Shown here piece by piece: positions 10,509 through 24,600 of a stretch of DNA of 64,000 nucleotides (position 1 is the first letter of the stretch; every line of letters begins with the position of its first letter). Made by a program: the position numbers and the translations under genes. Origin of the DNA: Apium graveolens (lineage: Eukaryota > Streptophyta > Magnoliopsida > Apiales > Apiaceae); the NCBI RefSeq assembly GCF_009905375.1, contig NC_133647.1, forward strand, positions 49,472,506 to 49,536,505, in the 5' to 3' direction. Under the pieces are notes generated by a model. The model saw nothing but the letters and a program-made list of their open reading frames with translations, had not been told where the DNA came from and ran no database searches.

Positions 10509-13500
10509 ATGAGCAAAGCTGCCTCCAACCGACCCCCAGCTGTTAGGACCTTCAACATGACTGCTCAGGATGCTGTCCGAAACACTGACGTGATAGCAGG
10601 TACCCTTTTGTTAAATTCTGAACATGCAAATGTCCTATTTGATTCTAGAGCAACAAAGTCATTTATATCTCAAGATTTTGCTAAAAAGTTAAAACTTAAT
10701 GCCATACCTTACGTGAGATATTACAAGTGGAAATAGCAAACAAAGAAATAATTCTTTTATATCAAGTACACCCTAAGTGCAAGTTGAAATTAGAAGGGAA
10801 GGTCTTCGAGGTTGACCTACTCCCATTTGCGTTAAAAGAATTCGATGTAATCTTAGGAATGGATTGGTTATCCAGAAACGGAGTACAAATAGATTATGAA
10901 CGGAAGTGGGTAAAGATAAGAGTGCAAAATGAAAAAGAAGTAGTGTTTAGAGGTCAACGACAGAACCAAAAATTTATGACCTTGTTACAGGCAAAAAGAT
11001 TGTTAAGGAAAGGAAACGAGGCCTATTTGGCTTAAGTGATAGATACCAAAAAGGAAGTCCCTAATATACAGGACATACCCATAGTAAACGAATTCGAGGA
11101 TGTATTTCCAGAGAACTTACTAGGATTGCCACCTGACCGGGAAATAGAGTTTGCTATAGAATTAGCACTAATAATGGCACTAGTATCCAAGGCCCCATAT
11201 AGGCTAGCCCCAGTTGAGATGAAGGAACTAGCTTCCCAACTGTAAGAGTTATTAGATAATGGAATGATAAGACCCAGTGTGTCGCCATGGGGAATGCCAG
11301 TACTGTTTATAAAGAAAAAGGACAACAGTATGAGATTGTGCATAGACTATCGAGAGCTGAATAAGCTGACTATTAAGAATAGGTACCCTCTCCCCAGGAT
11401 TGATGACCCATTCGACCAACTCAAGGGAGTTGTACATTTTTCCAAAATAGATTTGAGAACAGGATATCACCAGATGAAAATCAAACTGGAAGACATACCG
11501 AAGACTGCTTTTCGCACTAGGTATGGGCACTATGAGTTCTTAGTCATGCCGTTTGGGTTAACCAATGCACCCGTAGCCTTTATGGATTTGATGAACAGAG
11601 TGTTCAAAAAGTACCTTGATATATGTGTGATAGTTTTTATAGATGATATTATGATCTACTCAAAGACAAAGTACGAACATGCAGAATATTTAAGGATAGT
11701 CTTAGAAATCTTGAGGAATGAGAAATTGTATGACAAGTTCTCGAAGTGCGAATTTTGGTTAAGAGAAGTTCAGTTTTTGGGACATGTGGTGAGTAGCAAA
11801 GGAGTTTTAGTTGACCCTGCCAAAATAGAGGCGGTATCCAATTGGGAAAGACCAACTACCCCAACAGAGGTTAGGAGTTTTGTGGGTTTAGCAGGATATT
11901 ACCGAAGATTCGTGCAAGACGTTGCTAAGATAGCCGGTCTACTAACTAGACTTACCCGGAAAACAGAAAAGTTTGTATGGACGGAGAAATGTGAGGAGAG
12001 TTTTCAAGAGCTGAAAAAGAGGCTGGTGTCAGCACCAGTGCTCGCTCTTCCAGATGGAAAAGGAGAGTTTTTGATATACAGTGACACATCGCTTAAAGGA
12101 TTAGGATGTGTACTAATGCAGCACGGCAAAGTTATAACATATGCCTCTCGACAATTAAAGGAGTATGAGAGCAGATAACCGACGCACGATCTAGAACTAG
12201 CAGCCATAGTGTTTGCCCTAAAAATTTGGAGACACTACCTATACGGTGAGAAATGCGAGATCTACACAAATCATAAAAGCCTCAAATATATTTTCACTCA
12301 GAAAGAACTAAACATGAGACAGAGGAGATGGTTAGAGTTGATAAAAGATTACAACTGTGAAATTTTGTATCACCCGGGTAAAGCCAATGTGGTGCCTGAC
12401 GCCCTTAGTAGGAAGGAAAAACTCAAAATGATAATTACATCTGAGGAACTGATTAAAGAATTCTAGAAGGATTATTTGAGATTGACGTGAGGATGACCGG
12501 TAAAGGAACAGAAGGATTATTTGAGATTAAGCTAGTGCCTGAACTGACTGAAAAGATACGAGTATGTCAGGAAAAGAAGATGAGCGAAGAAAGAGGAACA
12601 TTGACCAGTGAAGAAGTGAGATGCGAGAAGGACGAGAAAGGGATCATGAGGTACACGTCCTGAATTTGGATTCTAAATGTGTAAGAGTTAAAGGATGAGT
12701 TGCTGCATGAAGGGCACAACTCTAGATATTCAATCCACCCAGGAAGTATGAAGATGTACCGTGACCTTAAGGAATATTATTGGTGGCCTAACATGAAAAG
12801 AGAAGTGGCAGAGTGGGTCAGCAAGTGCTTGACATGCCAGAGGGTGAAGGCTGAACATCAGCGACCTAGTGGACTATTACGGCCCCTGGAAATTCCAGAA
12901 TGGAAATGGGAGCATATAGCCATGGATTTTATGACAGGCTTACCAAGGACAAAGATCAATCACGATGCCATATGGGTTATCATAGATAGATTGACCAAGT
13001 CCGCACACTTCCTACCAATCAATTAAAGGTACACCGTAGACAAGTTTGTGGATATCTACTTGAAAGATATTGTAGTGAGACACGACATTCCTATAGCCAT
13101 GGTGTCAGATAGGGACCCAATGTTTAATTCCCGATTTTGGAGAAGCTTCCAAGAATGCGTAGGCACCAGACTAAAAATGAGTACCGTTTACCACCCCTAG
13201 ACTGATAAACAAAGAGAAAGGACTATTCAGACCCTAGAAGATATGCTACGAGTATGTGCTATTAATTTCAAAGGAAATTGGGATGACCACTTACCCCTGA
13301 TCAAATTTTCTTACAACAACAAATATCACGCTAGCATAGGAATGCCTCCGTATGAAGCTCTTTACGGAAGGAGATGTCGCTCTCCTCTATGTTGGGACAA
13401 AGTTGGAGAACACAAGATATTATGGCCAGAGTTAGTCCAACAGACCAGGGAAATGGTGACACTCATTAGGAAAAGACTGGTATTAGCTCAGGACATACAA

Positions 13501-13965
13501 AAGAAGTACGCCAACCAAACTAGAAAGGATAGGGAATACAAAGTAGGAGATTCTGTGGTATTGAAGATATCTCCGTGGAAAGGAGTGATGAGGTTTGGAA
13601 AGAAAGGGAAGCTGAGTCCCAGATTGATAGGACCCTTTGAAATTTTGAGGAGAATAGGACCTCTAGCTTACGAGCTCACCTTGCCTCCTAATCTGTAACA
13701 AGTGCACAACGTGTTCCACGTGTCCATGTTAAGGAAGTACCATGCAGATGCACGACATGTAAGAGAATACGAACAGGTAGATTTATAACCAGACATGACC
13801 TACATCTAGCAGCCAGTAAGGATAATGGACCAAAAAGAACAAGTGCTGAGAAACAAGACTGTGAAGCTGGTTAGGATCTTATGGAGAAATCAGAATGTCG
13901 AAGAGTCAACTTGGGAACTTGAAGACGCAATGAGGAATAGATATCCCCACTTATTTTTTAATTGA
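10509..13965 (+). pseudogene. pol: Element A pol: PR-RT-RH-INT-chromodomain, broken
   Basis: The protease motif near 10641 reads DSR in place of DSG, a lost active-site residue. RT (11264-11900) is well kept, with the catalytic FIDDIMIY (Asp codons 11642-11647), and is followed by RNase H (12000-12440, with an internal stop at 12176). The integrase zinc finger and core lie at 12700-13250 (AMDFMTGLPRT, then SDRDP, then ERTIQT), and a [16 protein letters not shown] stretch and a chromodomain-like end reach the stop at 13963. Many stops and at least two frameshifts are present, so no full polyprotein can be made. In life these enzymes copy the RNA and insert it. A chromodomain of this family is known to bind methylated histone H3. 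Confidence 0.9.
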
Positions 13966-13980
13966 TTCCGGGACGGAATC
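13964..13980 (+). other. Stem-loop between pol stop and PPT of element A
   Basis: GATTCCG, loop GGA, CGGAATC: a perfect 7-bp stem that overlaps the pol stop codon. The same structure occurs in elements C, F, G, H and I. Confidence 0.7.
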
Positions 13981-13986
13981 CTTGTT

Positions 13987-13998
13987 AGAGGGTAAGAC
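13987..13998 (+). other. Polypurine tract of element A (degenerate)
   Basis: AGAGGGTAAGAC lies directly before the 3' LTR. One T interrupts the purine run that is intact in element I. Confidence 0.65.
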
Positions 13999-16900
13999 TG
14001 TAATAACTCGAATTTTTTAGACCTTGTAAAACATTTAATGAATAGTAACCCTGAAGGACGGGAAAAACTTTTGAGCCCACACTATGTAGTGCATGAGAAA
14101 AGGAGTTTCAGAGTTGATAATTCAAAATATAAGGAATAAATACGAAAGAAATTACGTCGCGAACCATTTACGAGTAAGTATTACGAAAATGCTTAAGCGA
14201 CCGAGCGAACGCGTAAACGATTAAATAAACGTAATGCACTAACTAACCATGGTAAGAAAGTAACCATGGTTACTTCATCAAATAGTGAGCTAACCATAGA
14301 ATGATCAAGCATGCTAGCCAAATAGTGTGCTAAGGAAGCTAACACATGTAGTTTAGCTTGTAAGCTAGCAAGCTACTTGGATTTGTCCCCAAGATTTGTA
14401 ACAAGGAATAAACCTAGGATTCTATACTAGGAAGAATAAAAATAAAGTGAAAGATATCACCACCGCATTTCATAGAAGCAAACAAGAGAAGCAAGCATAA
14501 AAACCCCCCACCCCTTCATTTCTTCCACTCGGCTTTTTCATCTCCAATGGAGGAATTCAAATTCAAATTTCAAAATATAGCCATGGTAAAATCATCCCAT
14601 TAATTCTCAAGCTTCCTAACAATCAAACTAAGGTAAGAAAATTCTTTCATCTATTTTTATCAAAGTTTGATGGGTTTAATAAAATCAAGAAAGCCACCAG
14701 TGAATAGTATGAATAGTAACTCCTCTTTGGTTTTTTGATTTCCATGGTGGTTTTAGGTTCCAAAAATCATACCAAGCACTTCCAAGACTCCACCATCCTC
14801 AAGAACACATCTCAAGATTTCAAGAAAGGTAAAAATCTTTGGCCCAACTTTATTTAAGATTCATTTTCAAGATCCATTTAATATGTAGTTATAAACCTAG
14901 TTTTAGAAGTGGTAGTGATGAAATCTTGATATTTAGTTAAGTAGATTTAAGGTTGATTGTTGTTGCCTCAAGAACATGATATTATTGAGAGAACGTTGTG
15001 TGTTGATGATGAAATGACGATTATTGGTGGCTGTGTTAAGAGTTAGGGCGTAAACGAAACCCCTATCGTAAACGTAATTCCGTTAAAACCAACAAGTCAT
15101 AACTTTAACTTTCTGCAGAAACTCCCGGAGACGTACACTGTAGTTTCTTAGAAAATATCCCTTGTTTATGATAGACAATGTTATGAGGATCGTTTAGGCG
15201 CTTGAATCGCTTGATTCTGATATACGGATCAAAAGTTATGGTCGTTTTACTAAAAATGGTTTACGCGACAAAAACTGCTACGAATTACGAACTTTGAAAA
15301 TATAAAGGGTCGACTTAAAGTGTTCATAAATCATGAAATGTTTACAGAGAATAACATATTGAGTTTCCTAACTGCCATAATAATTTCAAGTAAAAATAAT
15401 GATTTTTCAGTTTTATAAAAATATCGGAGCCGAGGCCGCGCGATTAGAAAATGTAGAATCCATAAGCGGAGCCGACGACGAAAATGAAAAAGAACCTAAG
15501 ATACTTAGAAAAATAAAGCGACCATGATGTGAATAATGACTTAAATGAATAATAAGGATAATACAAGTTGAGAGGGTGCATAATAAGTAGCACATGAGTA
15601 CGAGTCGCCGTAAATTAGAACGGGACCTAACGAAGCGAATTGTGTTTATGGTTATAGATTTCCGAGCGGAACATAGAGCATCCTCCACCTCGAGATACCC
15701 AAGCAGGTTTACGAACCCAACTCTATTTTACTGTTGTGTTGTGAAATGATTTTTTTACTATCATTGCATAAATACCATGCTTCCTATGATGCGTAGTTGT
15801 TGAATTTTCGTATAATGTAGCGATGTTGTACGATAAGTATATATCTTAAAATATTTAATTCCGCTTTAAGCGTGACGTATTATAGAAGACTGAGAGTCGG
15901 TCAGGATTTTAAGATGAAAACCCGGGATTCATTCCGGTTATATTATAGGACGATTAAAAGTCCATAATAGTACATTTTAAAGGGACTTAACGTCCACTTA
16001 CGAGACATTAAAAATACCTCAAACTTTTATTAAAGCGATTTCCCAACGATCATATTACCTCAACTATATTTTATGATTTGAATAATAAATACTATATACC
16101 TAATCCTTTATTATGGGACTAGTATACTACAACGATTATTTATTTCAAACCCGATTAAACATTAAAGATTATTAACTACGTAGACATAAACTAGTTGAGG
16201 AATATTATTTTAAATATTCTTTTAGAGAGTATACTCATTCGAAGTTTATTTATTTATCGATTATTATTTATTTATCGATTATTATTTAATTAATTATTAT
16301 TCATAAAGGGTTTATTATTGATTTAAAAATCATAGATCCTGATTTAAAATATACTTCCTGATTTCGGAACATCATTCGAATAATTTCAGATCGTCGGTGA
16401 ATATTATCCCGACTTATTTAATATTTTGAATATAGTTTCAAGGAGAAACTTTTCCCCTTATTTAATTATTTCTTGACAACGGTCAAGTCACATGCTTAGT
16501 ACTTCCTCCGAAAATCTCGGAGGTACGTATATACATATATGCATTTATATCTTAGTGAGATAAGCTGTTTCTATCAACAAGAAAAATGCTTGGGGAACTT
16601 CGATGTGGTTCGAGTTCTCGAGATTGATAGAATTCTTTTAAAGGACAAGGGAGGGGTAGACTCTGGTACTATGTGTGCTAGATGGACTACCAAAGGTACC
16701 GCAGGCGAAGGTACTCTGTGTACTCAGGAACTTGTGAAATATGTGTATATCCAAAAATGGGACACGTAGCCCGAATACGGCAAGGGTGATAACCGGGATA
16801 CGAAGGTGTCGCCTTCTACTAGTAGAAAAGGTTATTATTATCGTATTACGACTGATCATCGTATACGGTGGCTCCATCGAGTGTCCTAATTTCTTCCAAT

Positions 16901-17615
16901 TGGAATTGTGATACAATACCGTAACCCAAGCCTAGGTGCTGGGTTTCCTATTAAGGTATTCACAGGATAATAAAATCCCCTAAAGAACTATTTTCATAAG
17001 AAGGTGTGTATCACCAAGGGAAAAATATTTTTGAATAAAACATAATTATCATATATGATGTTTTACGTAGGTTATCATATAGTCATTTTCATACTGTACA
17101 TTATTATGCTGGGCATTATAACTCACACTTATTTTCTTAAATTGACGCAACACAACAGTGAATCAAGATGCCTACCATGAGAACCACAGCCAGGAAACAG
17201 GTAGGAAATGGCCAGCTGTTCCGTAGATTGTTTGGTGATGTACCACAGGTAGTTCGAATAAGCTGGATTAGTTTTCAGTTATTTTTAGTTCGGCTTATTT
17301 ATAAGTATGACTTATGTAAGGTAATAAAGAAGAAGCGTATATTTGGCCGACGGACCAGCCTTACTTAAAGGTTACTCCCCGATAAGACTTAATCACTTTT
17401 GGGTTGTAATAATTATCACTTGATGGTTGAAATTACTCTAGATATGAATGGTTTGTTTCCAAGACAATAACCTGTAAGTGTGTGTGTGTGTGTGTGTGGT
17501 AAGTGTGGGGTCGTGAAGCGTGCGTATTTATATATTGTGGTGTAAGTTGTGTGGTTGTAGTAGTTTAGATAGCGTGGTCTCCGAGATTCTTGACCCCGGA
17601 TTTTGGGGCGCCACA
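13999..17615 (+). repeat. 3' LTR of element A
   Basis: Starts TGTAATAACTCG behind the PPT and ends GGGGCGCCACA. It measures 3617 bp, long but within the range of Tekay-type LTRs. It is non-coding apart from the short candidate exon at 17159-17248. AT-rich ATTATTTATTT repeats lie near 16245-16310, and a (TG)n run lies at 17476-17497. Confidence 0.85.
17159..17248 (+). other. Candidate LTR exon of element A with H3-tail-like start
   Basis: An acceptor-like ACACAACAG ends at 17158. Nine bases later ATG (17168) opens 27 codons that end exactly, in phase 0, at a donor-like CAG/GTAG (17249). The first residues read MPTMRTTARKQVG. Histone H3 shares M1, T7, A8, R9, K10 and G13 with this copy. Homologous exons, all with nine bases between acceptor and ATG, occur in elements C, H and I. 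In a full-length transcript the same exon in the 5' LTR would join the leader ORF at 337 in frame. No transcript evidence is available here. Confidence 0.55.
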
Positions 17616-18120
17616 ATTAGAGCCTTGGATTAGAGATAGAGTGGCTATGTTTGAGCTTGATACTTATGCTGGAGTAGTACAGAAGGCTTCTCTGATTGAG
17701 AGTAATGGGATACAGTCAAGGAAAGAAAAGGATAACAAGAGGAGAAAGGTTCCATTTTATAGAGAGAAGTCTGAAGCCGGAAGCTCACAAGACAGGAGTG
17801 TGAAAAGGATTGGATTCGACAAAGGCGGAAATTTTCAGAAGAAGGGAAATTTGAACAAGAGACAAGATTCTAAGGGGGACAACCAGTCAAGCCAAGAACA
17901 AGTTGGAGAAAATAGATTTCAGAGACCAGAGTGCAAGCATTGTGGAAAAAGACACCCAGGAGTGTGTAATAAGTTGAACATGCCATTTTATAGATGCAAT
18001 CAGAAGGGACACTTGGCTAATGGGTGTAAGGTACTGAAGCCGAGAGTTACATGCTATAAGTGTGGAAAGACTAGACATATAGCTAGGGAATGCAAGTCAA
18101 CCGGACCAGTCAAGGATTTG
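17616..18120 (+). pseudogene. gag: Element C gag, C-terminal part
   Basis: The first codons behind the LTR of A encode EPWIRDRVAMFELDTYAGVV, the middle of a Tekay gag, matching KQWIQNRVAVLELTEYAPLV of element A. A basic Lys/Arg/Gln-rich linker follows, then three knuckle regions: CKHCGKRHPGVC (variant), a second in which the first Cys has become Phe (FYRCNQKGHLANGC), and CYKCGKTRHIAREC. The frame runs on without a stop into protease, as expected for a gag-pol fusion. The 5' half of gag is outside the window. Confidence 0.88.
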
Positions 18121-21100
18121 ATGAACGTGGCAAGTACTAGTGCAAGAATGTCAGCTGAGCTATTGGCATTACCTCCACCATCTACCGCAACTCCGCAAGC
18201 GACATCAAGGACATTTGATTTAAAGATGAAGGACGCTGTTCAGAATTCTGAGGTGATAGCAGGTAAACTTTTAATGAATAATGTTGAAGCTAAGGTATTG
18301 ATTGATTCTGGAGCTACTAGATCTTTTATATCAGAAACTTTTGTTGATAAACTTAAATGTGATAAAATGACCCTGAACGAGGTAATAGATGTGGTAATTG
18401 CGAACCAAGAGAAGATTCCTATGAGTCAATTCTGTCCTAAGTGTGAGATTGATATTTCGGGGCATAAATTTTCAGTAGACTTGATACTTTTCAAGTTAGG
18501 GGAGTTTGATATAATCTTAGGCATGGATTGGTTATGGAAGAATAACGCTCAGATAGATTGTAAATCTAAGAAAGTATATTTAAAGACAGAGATTGGAGAG
18601 AAAGTGGTATTTAAGGGTCAGAGGCAAGAACGACTGTTTCTTACAATCATCCAGGCTAAGAAATTGCTTAGGAAAGGTTGCGAATCGTTCCTAGCTTATG
18701 TAGTAGATTCAGAAAGAGAGCGCGTCAACATAGAAGATATTCCTGTAGTCAACGAATTTTCAGATGTATTTCCAGATGAACTATCAGGTTTACCGCCCGA
18801 TCGACATATTGAGTTTGAAATCAACCTTGTTCCAGGAACGAAACTAGTTTCGAAGGCACCTTATAGAATGGCATCGGCAAAAATAAAAGAGTTGGCAAGC
18901 CAGCTACAGGAGTTGTTGCACAAATGAGTAATACGGCCGAGTACATCGCCATGGGGAGCACCTGTTCTGTTTGTAAAGAAGAAGGATGGAAGCATGAGAT
19001 TATGTATAGACTATCAAGAATTGAATATGATGACGATGAAGAACCGATACCCGTTACGAAGGATAGACGATTTATTTGATCAGCTGAATGACGCTAAGTG
19101 CTTTTCTAAGATTGATTTAAGATTAGGATACCATCAACTGAAGATCAAAGAAAATGATATTTTGAAGACGACATTCAGGACAAGATACGGATATTATGAA
19201 TTCTTAGTAATGCCTTTCGGGTTGACTAATGCTCCTGCAACATTTATGGATTTGATGAACCGGGTATTTAAAAAGTATTTGGACAAGTTCGTAGTGGTAT
19301 TCATTGATGATATTCTTATATATTCAAGGTCAGAAGAAGAACATATGCAACATCTATGGTTAGCATTGGAGATACTCCAACATGAGAAGTTGTATGCCAA
19401 GTTTTCTAAGTGTGAGTTCTGGTTAAACGAAGTTCAATTTTTGGGACATGTTATGGGAAGTGAAGGAGTCAAAGTGGATCCGGCAAAGATTGAGGCAATT
19501 ATGAGTTGAGAGAGACCAAAGACACCTACGGAAGTGCGAAGTTTTCTAGGATTGGTAAGATATTATAGAAGGTTTGTTAAAGATTTCTCGAAAATCGCCA
19601 CGCCATTGACTAAGTTGACTAGGAAGAATCAGAAATTTGAATGGAATGCAGAATGTGAAGATAGTTTTCAAGAATTGAAACAAAGGATGGTTACAGCTCC
19701 GGTACTGGTATTGCCAGACGATCAAGGAGACTTTATGATTTTCAGTGATGCTTTACATAAGGGTCTTGGTTGCGTGCTAATGCTACACAACAAGGTGATT
19801 GTGTATGCATCAAGACAGTTAAAACCACATAAATTGAAGTATCCTATATATGACTTGGAGTTAGCAGCTATAGTATTTGCACTTAAGATCTGGAGACATT
19901 ACCTTTACGGATAAAGGTGTGAGATCTACAGAGATCACATGAGTTTGAAGTATATTTTCACTCAGAAGGAGCTCAGTATGAGGCAAATGAGATGGTTGGA
20001 ATTAATTAAGGACTATGATTGCTCGATAAATTATCATCCGGGAAAAGCGAATGTGGCAGCTGATGCTTTGAGTAGGAAAGAGAGGTTGAATATGGTAGCA
20101 GTATCAAAGGAATTATCTAGAGAAATCAAGAGATTTGAATTAGAACTGTGTATTTGCGGAAAAGCTGAGGAGATTTGTCGTACTATGACTTTTCAGCCAT
20201 CATGGTTGGAAAAGATAAAGAAATGTCAGGAAGAAGTGATGAAACAGGAGAATAATCAACTGACCGGAGAAGAGATTTGTACTCAAAGGGATGAACAAGG
20301 TATATTAAGGTTTTCCTCAAGAGTATGGATTCCTCATGTGACTGGATTGAAAAATGAGATATTGCGAGAAGCTCATAATTCTAGATTTTCAATCCATCCG
20401 GGGAGCACCAAGATGTACCAGGACTTGAAGCAGAATTTTCGGTGGCCAAATATGAAGCGAGAAGTAGCAGAATGGGTTGTGAGGTGCTATACTTGTCAGA
20501 AGGTGAAGGCAGAACATTAAAGACCAAGTGGATTAATTCAGCCTTTAAAGATTCCAGAATGGAAGTGGGAAAAACATTGCCATGGACTTTATAGTAGAAT
20601 TACCACGAACGAAATCCGGACATGACACTATATGGGTTATAGTTGATCGCCTTACGAAGTCGGCACATTTTCTTCCAATTAACGAGAGGTCTTCTTTGGA
20701 CAGATTGGTCCACCTGTATGTGCGTGAAATCGTATTACGACATGACGTACCTGTATCAATAGTTTCCAATAGAGATTCATGATTTAACTCAAGATTCTAG
20801 AAGCAATTCCAAGAAAGTCTTGGCACAAAGTTAAACATGAGTACGGTGTATCATCCGCAGACTGATGGTCAAAGCGAGAGGACAATTCAAACAATTAAAG
20901 ACATGTTACGTAGTTGTGCGATTGATTTTACAGGAAGTTGGAATGACCACTTTCCATTGATGGAATTCTCCTATAACAACAGCTATCACACCAGCATTGG
21001 CATGCCACCGTACAAAGCGTTGTATGGAAGAAAGTGCAGATCGCTAACGAATTGGGATAAAGTTGGAGAAGGAAGAATTCTAGGTCCCGAACTGGTCCAA

Positions 21101-21613
21101 CAGATGAGAGAGACAGTCAAACTGATCCAGAAAAGATTGCTTGCTTCTCAAGACCGGAAAAAGAAGTACACAGATCCTGCTCGAAAGGATAAAAAATTTT
21201 CAAGTTGGTGAAGCCGTATTGTTAAAAGTGTCACCGTGGAAAGGGTTGACTAGATTTGGAAAGAAAGGCAAATTAACACCTAGATATAGATCCTTTTGAG
21301 ATTTTGAATCAAGTAGGGAAAGTGGCTTACGAGTTAGTGCTGCCTCCGTAGTATCAGCATGTTCTTTCATGTGTCTTTTCTTAAAAAGTATAACCCGGAA
21401 GTCAATCATGTAATAGAGTATGAGCCTTTATAAATTCAGGAAGACTTGTCGTATGTGGAGCAACCTGTCAAAATACTCGACTAGCAAGCAAAGAGTCTTA
21501 GAAATAAGTCGGTAAAATTAGTAAAAGTACTTTGGAGGAACCCCAAGGTCGAAGAGTCAACTTGGGAGTTATAGTCTGATATGCGTTCCTAGTATCCTCA
21601 TATGTTCTCTTAG
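18121..21613 (+). pseudogene. pol: Element C pol: PR-RT-RH-INT-chromodomain, broken
   Basis: Protease keeps its DSG (18304-18312, IDSGATRSFIS) and the FDIILGMDWL flap region. RT follows with catalytic FIDDILIYS (Asp codons 19306-19311), then RNase H (19690-20070), the integrase zinc finger and core (20360-21000) and a chromodomain-like end. In-frame stops sit at 18925, 19507, 19912 and 20518, each replacing one residue in otherwise continuous sequence. An extra A near 20572 shifts the frame, and more stops follow at 20780 and 20798. Beyond 21200 the frame changes again. The lesions look like slow point decay, some compatible with C-to-T change at methylated sites. Confidence 0.9.
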
Positions 21614-21630
21614 ATTCTGAGGAAAGAATC
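21613..21630 (+). other. Stem-loop between pol stop and PPT of element C
   Basis: GATTCT with AGAATC: 6 bp around a six-base loop, starting in the pol stop codon. Pair six is T-A here, where elements A, H and I have C-G. Confidence 0.6.
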
Positions 21631-21634
21631 CTTT

Positions 21635-21647
21635 AAGGGGGAGAGGA
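21635..21647 (+). other. Polypurine tract of element C
   Basis: AAGGGGGAGAGGA directly before the 3' LTR start TGTTACGATC. Confidence 0.8.
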
Positions 21648-24600
21648 TGTTACGATCGGCATTTTGTGTAATATTATTTGCGAATTCTGTATAATATTAG
21701 AGTCGATCATAAATATATTTATTGATTGTACATTAGTGTGAATGGAATTTGTTGCATTATAAATTACTTTATTTAAAATATGAATTTCTCAAAGCGAGAG
21801 TTTTATTAATTGCTCTTATTCTTGATTTATAGAGGATATTCTTTACCATGGGAAAATTATCTTTTAAAATTATTTCATTCACAAATCATAAAATTGATCT
21901 CATAAAATTTCTAAAAATCCAAGTTATTTTATGGTACAACTTTTATAATTTTCGAACTTTTATTTTATTTTATAAAAGTAAATCTTTGAAATTTGTTATT
22001 TAGTAATTAGAAATTTACATGGATACCCATGCATGCAAATACCTTCCCATTCAACTTAAAGGACTAAAAAGACAATTCATACCCCCACTAACTCTCTTTT
22101 ATCCACCAAAAGACCAAACTAACCTTGCATGCAATTTTGATTAGCTTTGGGAGAAGGGCACTCTTGTAAATTCTAAACTCCACTCATTTGTTGGTGCATG
22201 ATGATCAAAAAGAGGAGAGTTAATCAAAAAACTACACTCCAATCAACCTCACCATTTTCACTCTCAAAATTTTCTCTCTTCCCCCCTTCTTCCATTCGGC
22301 CGAAGCCCCCTTCCCCCATCCCCTTCAATTTTTCTTCAAATAATCCTTGCCATTCTAGTGTAATTTCACTACCCATTAATATATAATACACTTTCCAAGA
22401 AGTTCCATGCTTAGGAGATTAAGTTTAATGCTTGCGTGTCTTGTTTTTATGTGATCTCCAAGGAGAAACTCTTAATTCATGTGGATTAAAGAGTTCTCCA
22501 TGAGATATAATTTTATGTGCATAAACTAAGTGTTTACTTGATTAAAACTCCTTTAAAACACTTGCATGCTACTGATATCTAGTTGCAATGCCATGTTTTA
22601 CTTTGCATGTTAGAGGGCATTAATTTCAAGAATGATCAAGCTATATATTCTCTCTTTTTCGACAATATACATGCATGTTTGGTTGGTGATTAAATTCGAC
22701 CTATATGGGCTAAAAACAAATTGTTTCCTTGATATCATGATTGATCTTAGTTATTAAAAGATAGTGTGCATGATCCCTTGAAATAATTTAGTATTTTAAG
22801 TCAAAATTATGAGCTAATAATCTCATTGTTTAGTCAAACTTGTTTTTGTGATCATTGTGAGTTGTATGTTAAGTTTTAGTTTGAACGTTGGTGCTATAGG
22901 GCATGAATGATCTCCATTATTGGTTGAGGCCTGATTTTAGAGTCTTATAGAAGTAAATTTTCCTTGGTTAAGATTTAATCTGTGGTTTTGAAGTGGGAGT
23001 TAAGGTGGAAAGGCTAGGATAGAACCCTGAAATTTTTCCAGATTTGCATGAGAGTTGTGTGTTGATTTTGAATGGGCATTCCTTAGGCATTGTTAGGCCC
23101 AAGCCACGGGGAGTTAGTACTTGGGTTGTAGTTGAGTCCAGAAGACATAACTTAGAGAAACCCAACTATTTAGTAAGGTGCACACACCAAAACTTAGATT
23201 CTGCCAGAACAGGGGACAGATTGAGTTTAGTACCTTTTGAAGGTCAAAAGGTTGGATTAAGAGTAAGCCCTCATTAGGTCTTGATTAGTATTGATACTAG
23301 GGAGTTTAAGGATGAGTTTCAAGTCGAACCATGGAGGTTTAGAGTTAGAACCAATGAGTTTAAGTTAGTCCAAAACAGGGCAGTTTTCAGGACACCCATT
23401 TAGAGTTATGTCAACTTTGAGGTTAGGCCCAAGAAAATCTAGGAAGGCCCTTAGTGTCATTTCAAGTGCAAAAGTTATCTTATAGACTTAAAAACCCAGT
23501 AGGTCAGTTTTAGTTAGGAATATCCGATCTTTAGTGGTGTCAAAAAACCGAGAGTCGCCTAAGGTGTCGCCATAAGTGTGCAAGTGAGAACGCTTTCTTT
23601 TAGCGTTTAGTTTTGTAGACCCAATGAGTGAGGCATGAGTGAGCCCTAGTGTTTGCATTTAGATATAGGTTAGTAGAGTGTTAGGCCAAGGTTTTGGCTA
23701 AGATAATTGGAACCACCAAGTGTAGTCCCTTCAAGAGTCGAGACTAGTTTAGTAGTGTGTCGCAAGTGGAATTGTGGAGATTTGAGAGTGAGATCATTCA
23801 AGTCCCGAATAAAGCACCAAGTCTAAATAATAGTATGAGTATACCTATCTGTTATATTCTCCAAGGTGCTACTATATGTATATGCGCATGGTATTGTGTG
23901 TTAACTTAGTGTCTTACGCAAAATAAGACATTAAGCGTTACTTGAAGTCAATTTGTGCATTTAGTGTTAGGATTGTTTGGTATCATAAGAGTCCATAGTA
24001 ATGAGGGATTCTTATTATTTTGTAGGATCGAGTGAAGATAGGAAGCTTTCCATCAAGATCGAGTAGTGCTCCCGTTGCTTCCAAGATTAATCGTGTGTAG
24101 TCAAGCTTCTCAAGGCAAGTGTCCTTCCCTTGAAAACTTATATTGTGCAAGTGTTTCAACCTACCTTTTTGTTTACACTGCAAATGTGTGTTAGCCCAGC
24201 TTTTATATATATGATGCCAGTATTCTAATTCACCTTGATATATATGGTCCAAGTGGTTTCAAATCTATCTTTCGTAATATATGCAAATGCCATGAACCCT
24301 CAAATATCTATTACAAGTAGTTTAACTTTGCTTGGAGATTTCTATGCAAGTAATTCAAAAGTCATACCATTGTGATGTGGAACCCTGTGCAAGTTATACT
24401 CAGTAACCTTATCTTGATACCTAAAAGTCAGTTATTCCTTAAAAGTCGTTCATGTTTGCTTAATAACCCCATTCTTACCCCTAAAACATGATACACTGTT
24501 ATACTTTAAACTGATGCTCACCTTTTTTATATCTTAATACCTATGTCTTATCTGGAACTATTATCATGAACCTAGTTTGACTTAGTTCCTTTGTACTATC

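Larger units (their letters stand above)
1..17615 (+). mobile_element. Element A: Ty3/gypsy Tekay-type retrotransposon, split by element B
   Basis: The visible order is 5' LTR end, PBS, acidic leader ORF, gag, pol, PPT and a 3' LTR of 3617 bp. Only the last 146 bp of the 5' LTR lie in the window. They match the 3' LTR end (17466-17615) with about seven substitutions plus a change in TG-repeat length, which implies an old insertion. The lineage call rests on the order PR-RT-RH-INT with a chromodomain-like end and a tRNA-Met PBS. Element B occupies 690-8628. The sequence after 17615 resumes inside a different gag, so A was itself inserted into element C. All A genes carry stops or frameshifts, so A is not autonomous. 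Confidence 0.88.
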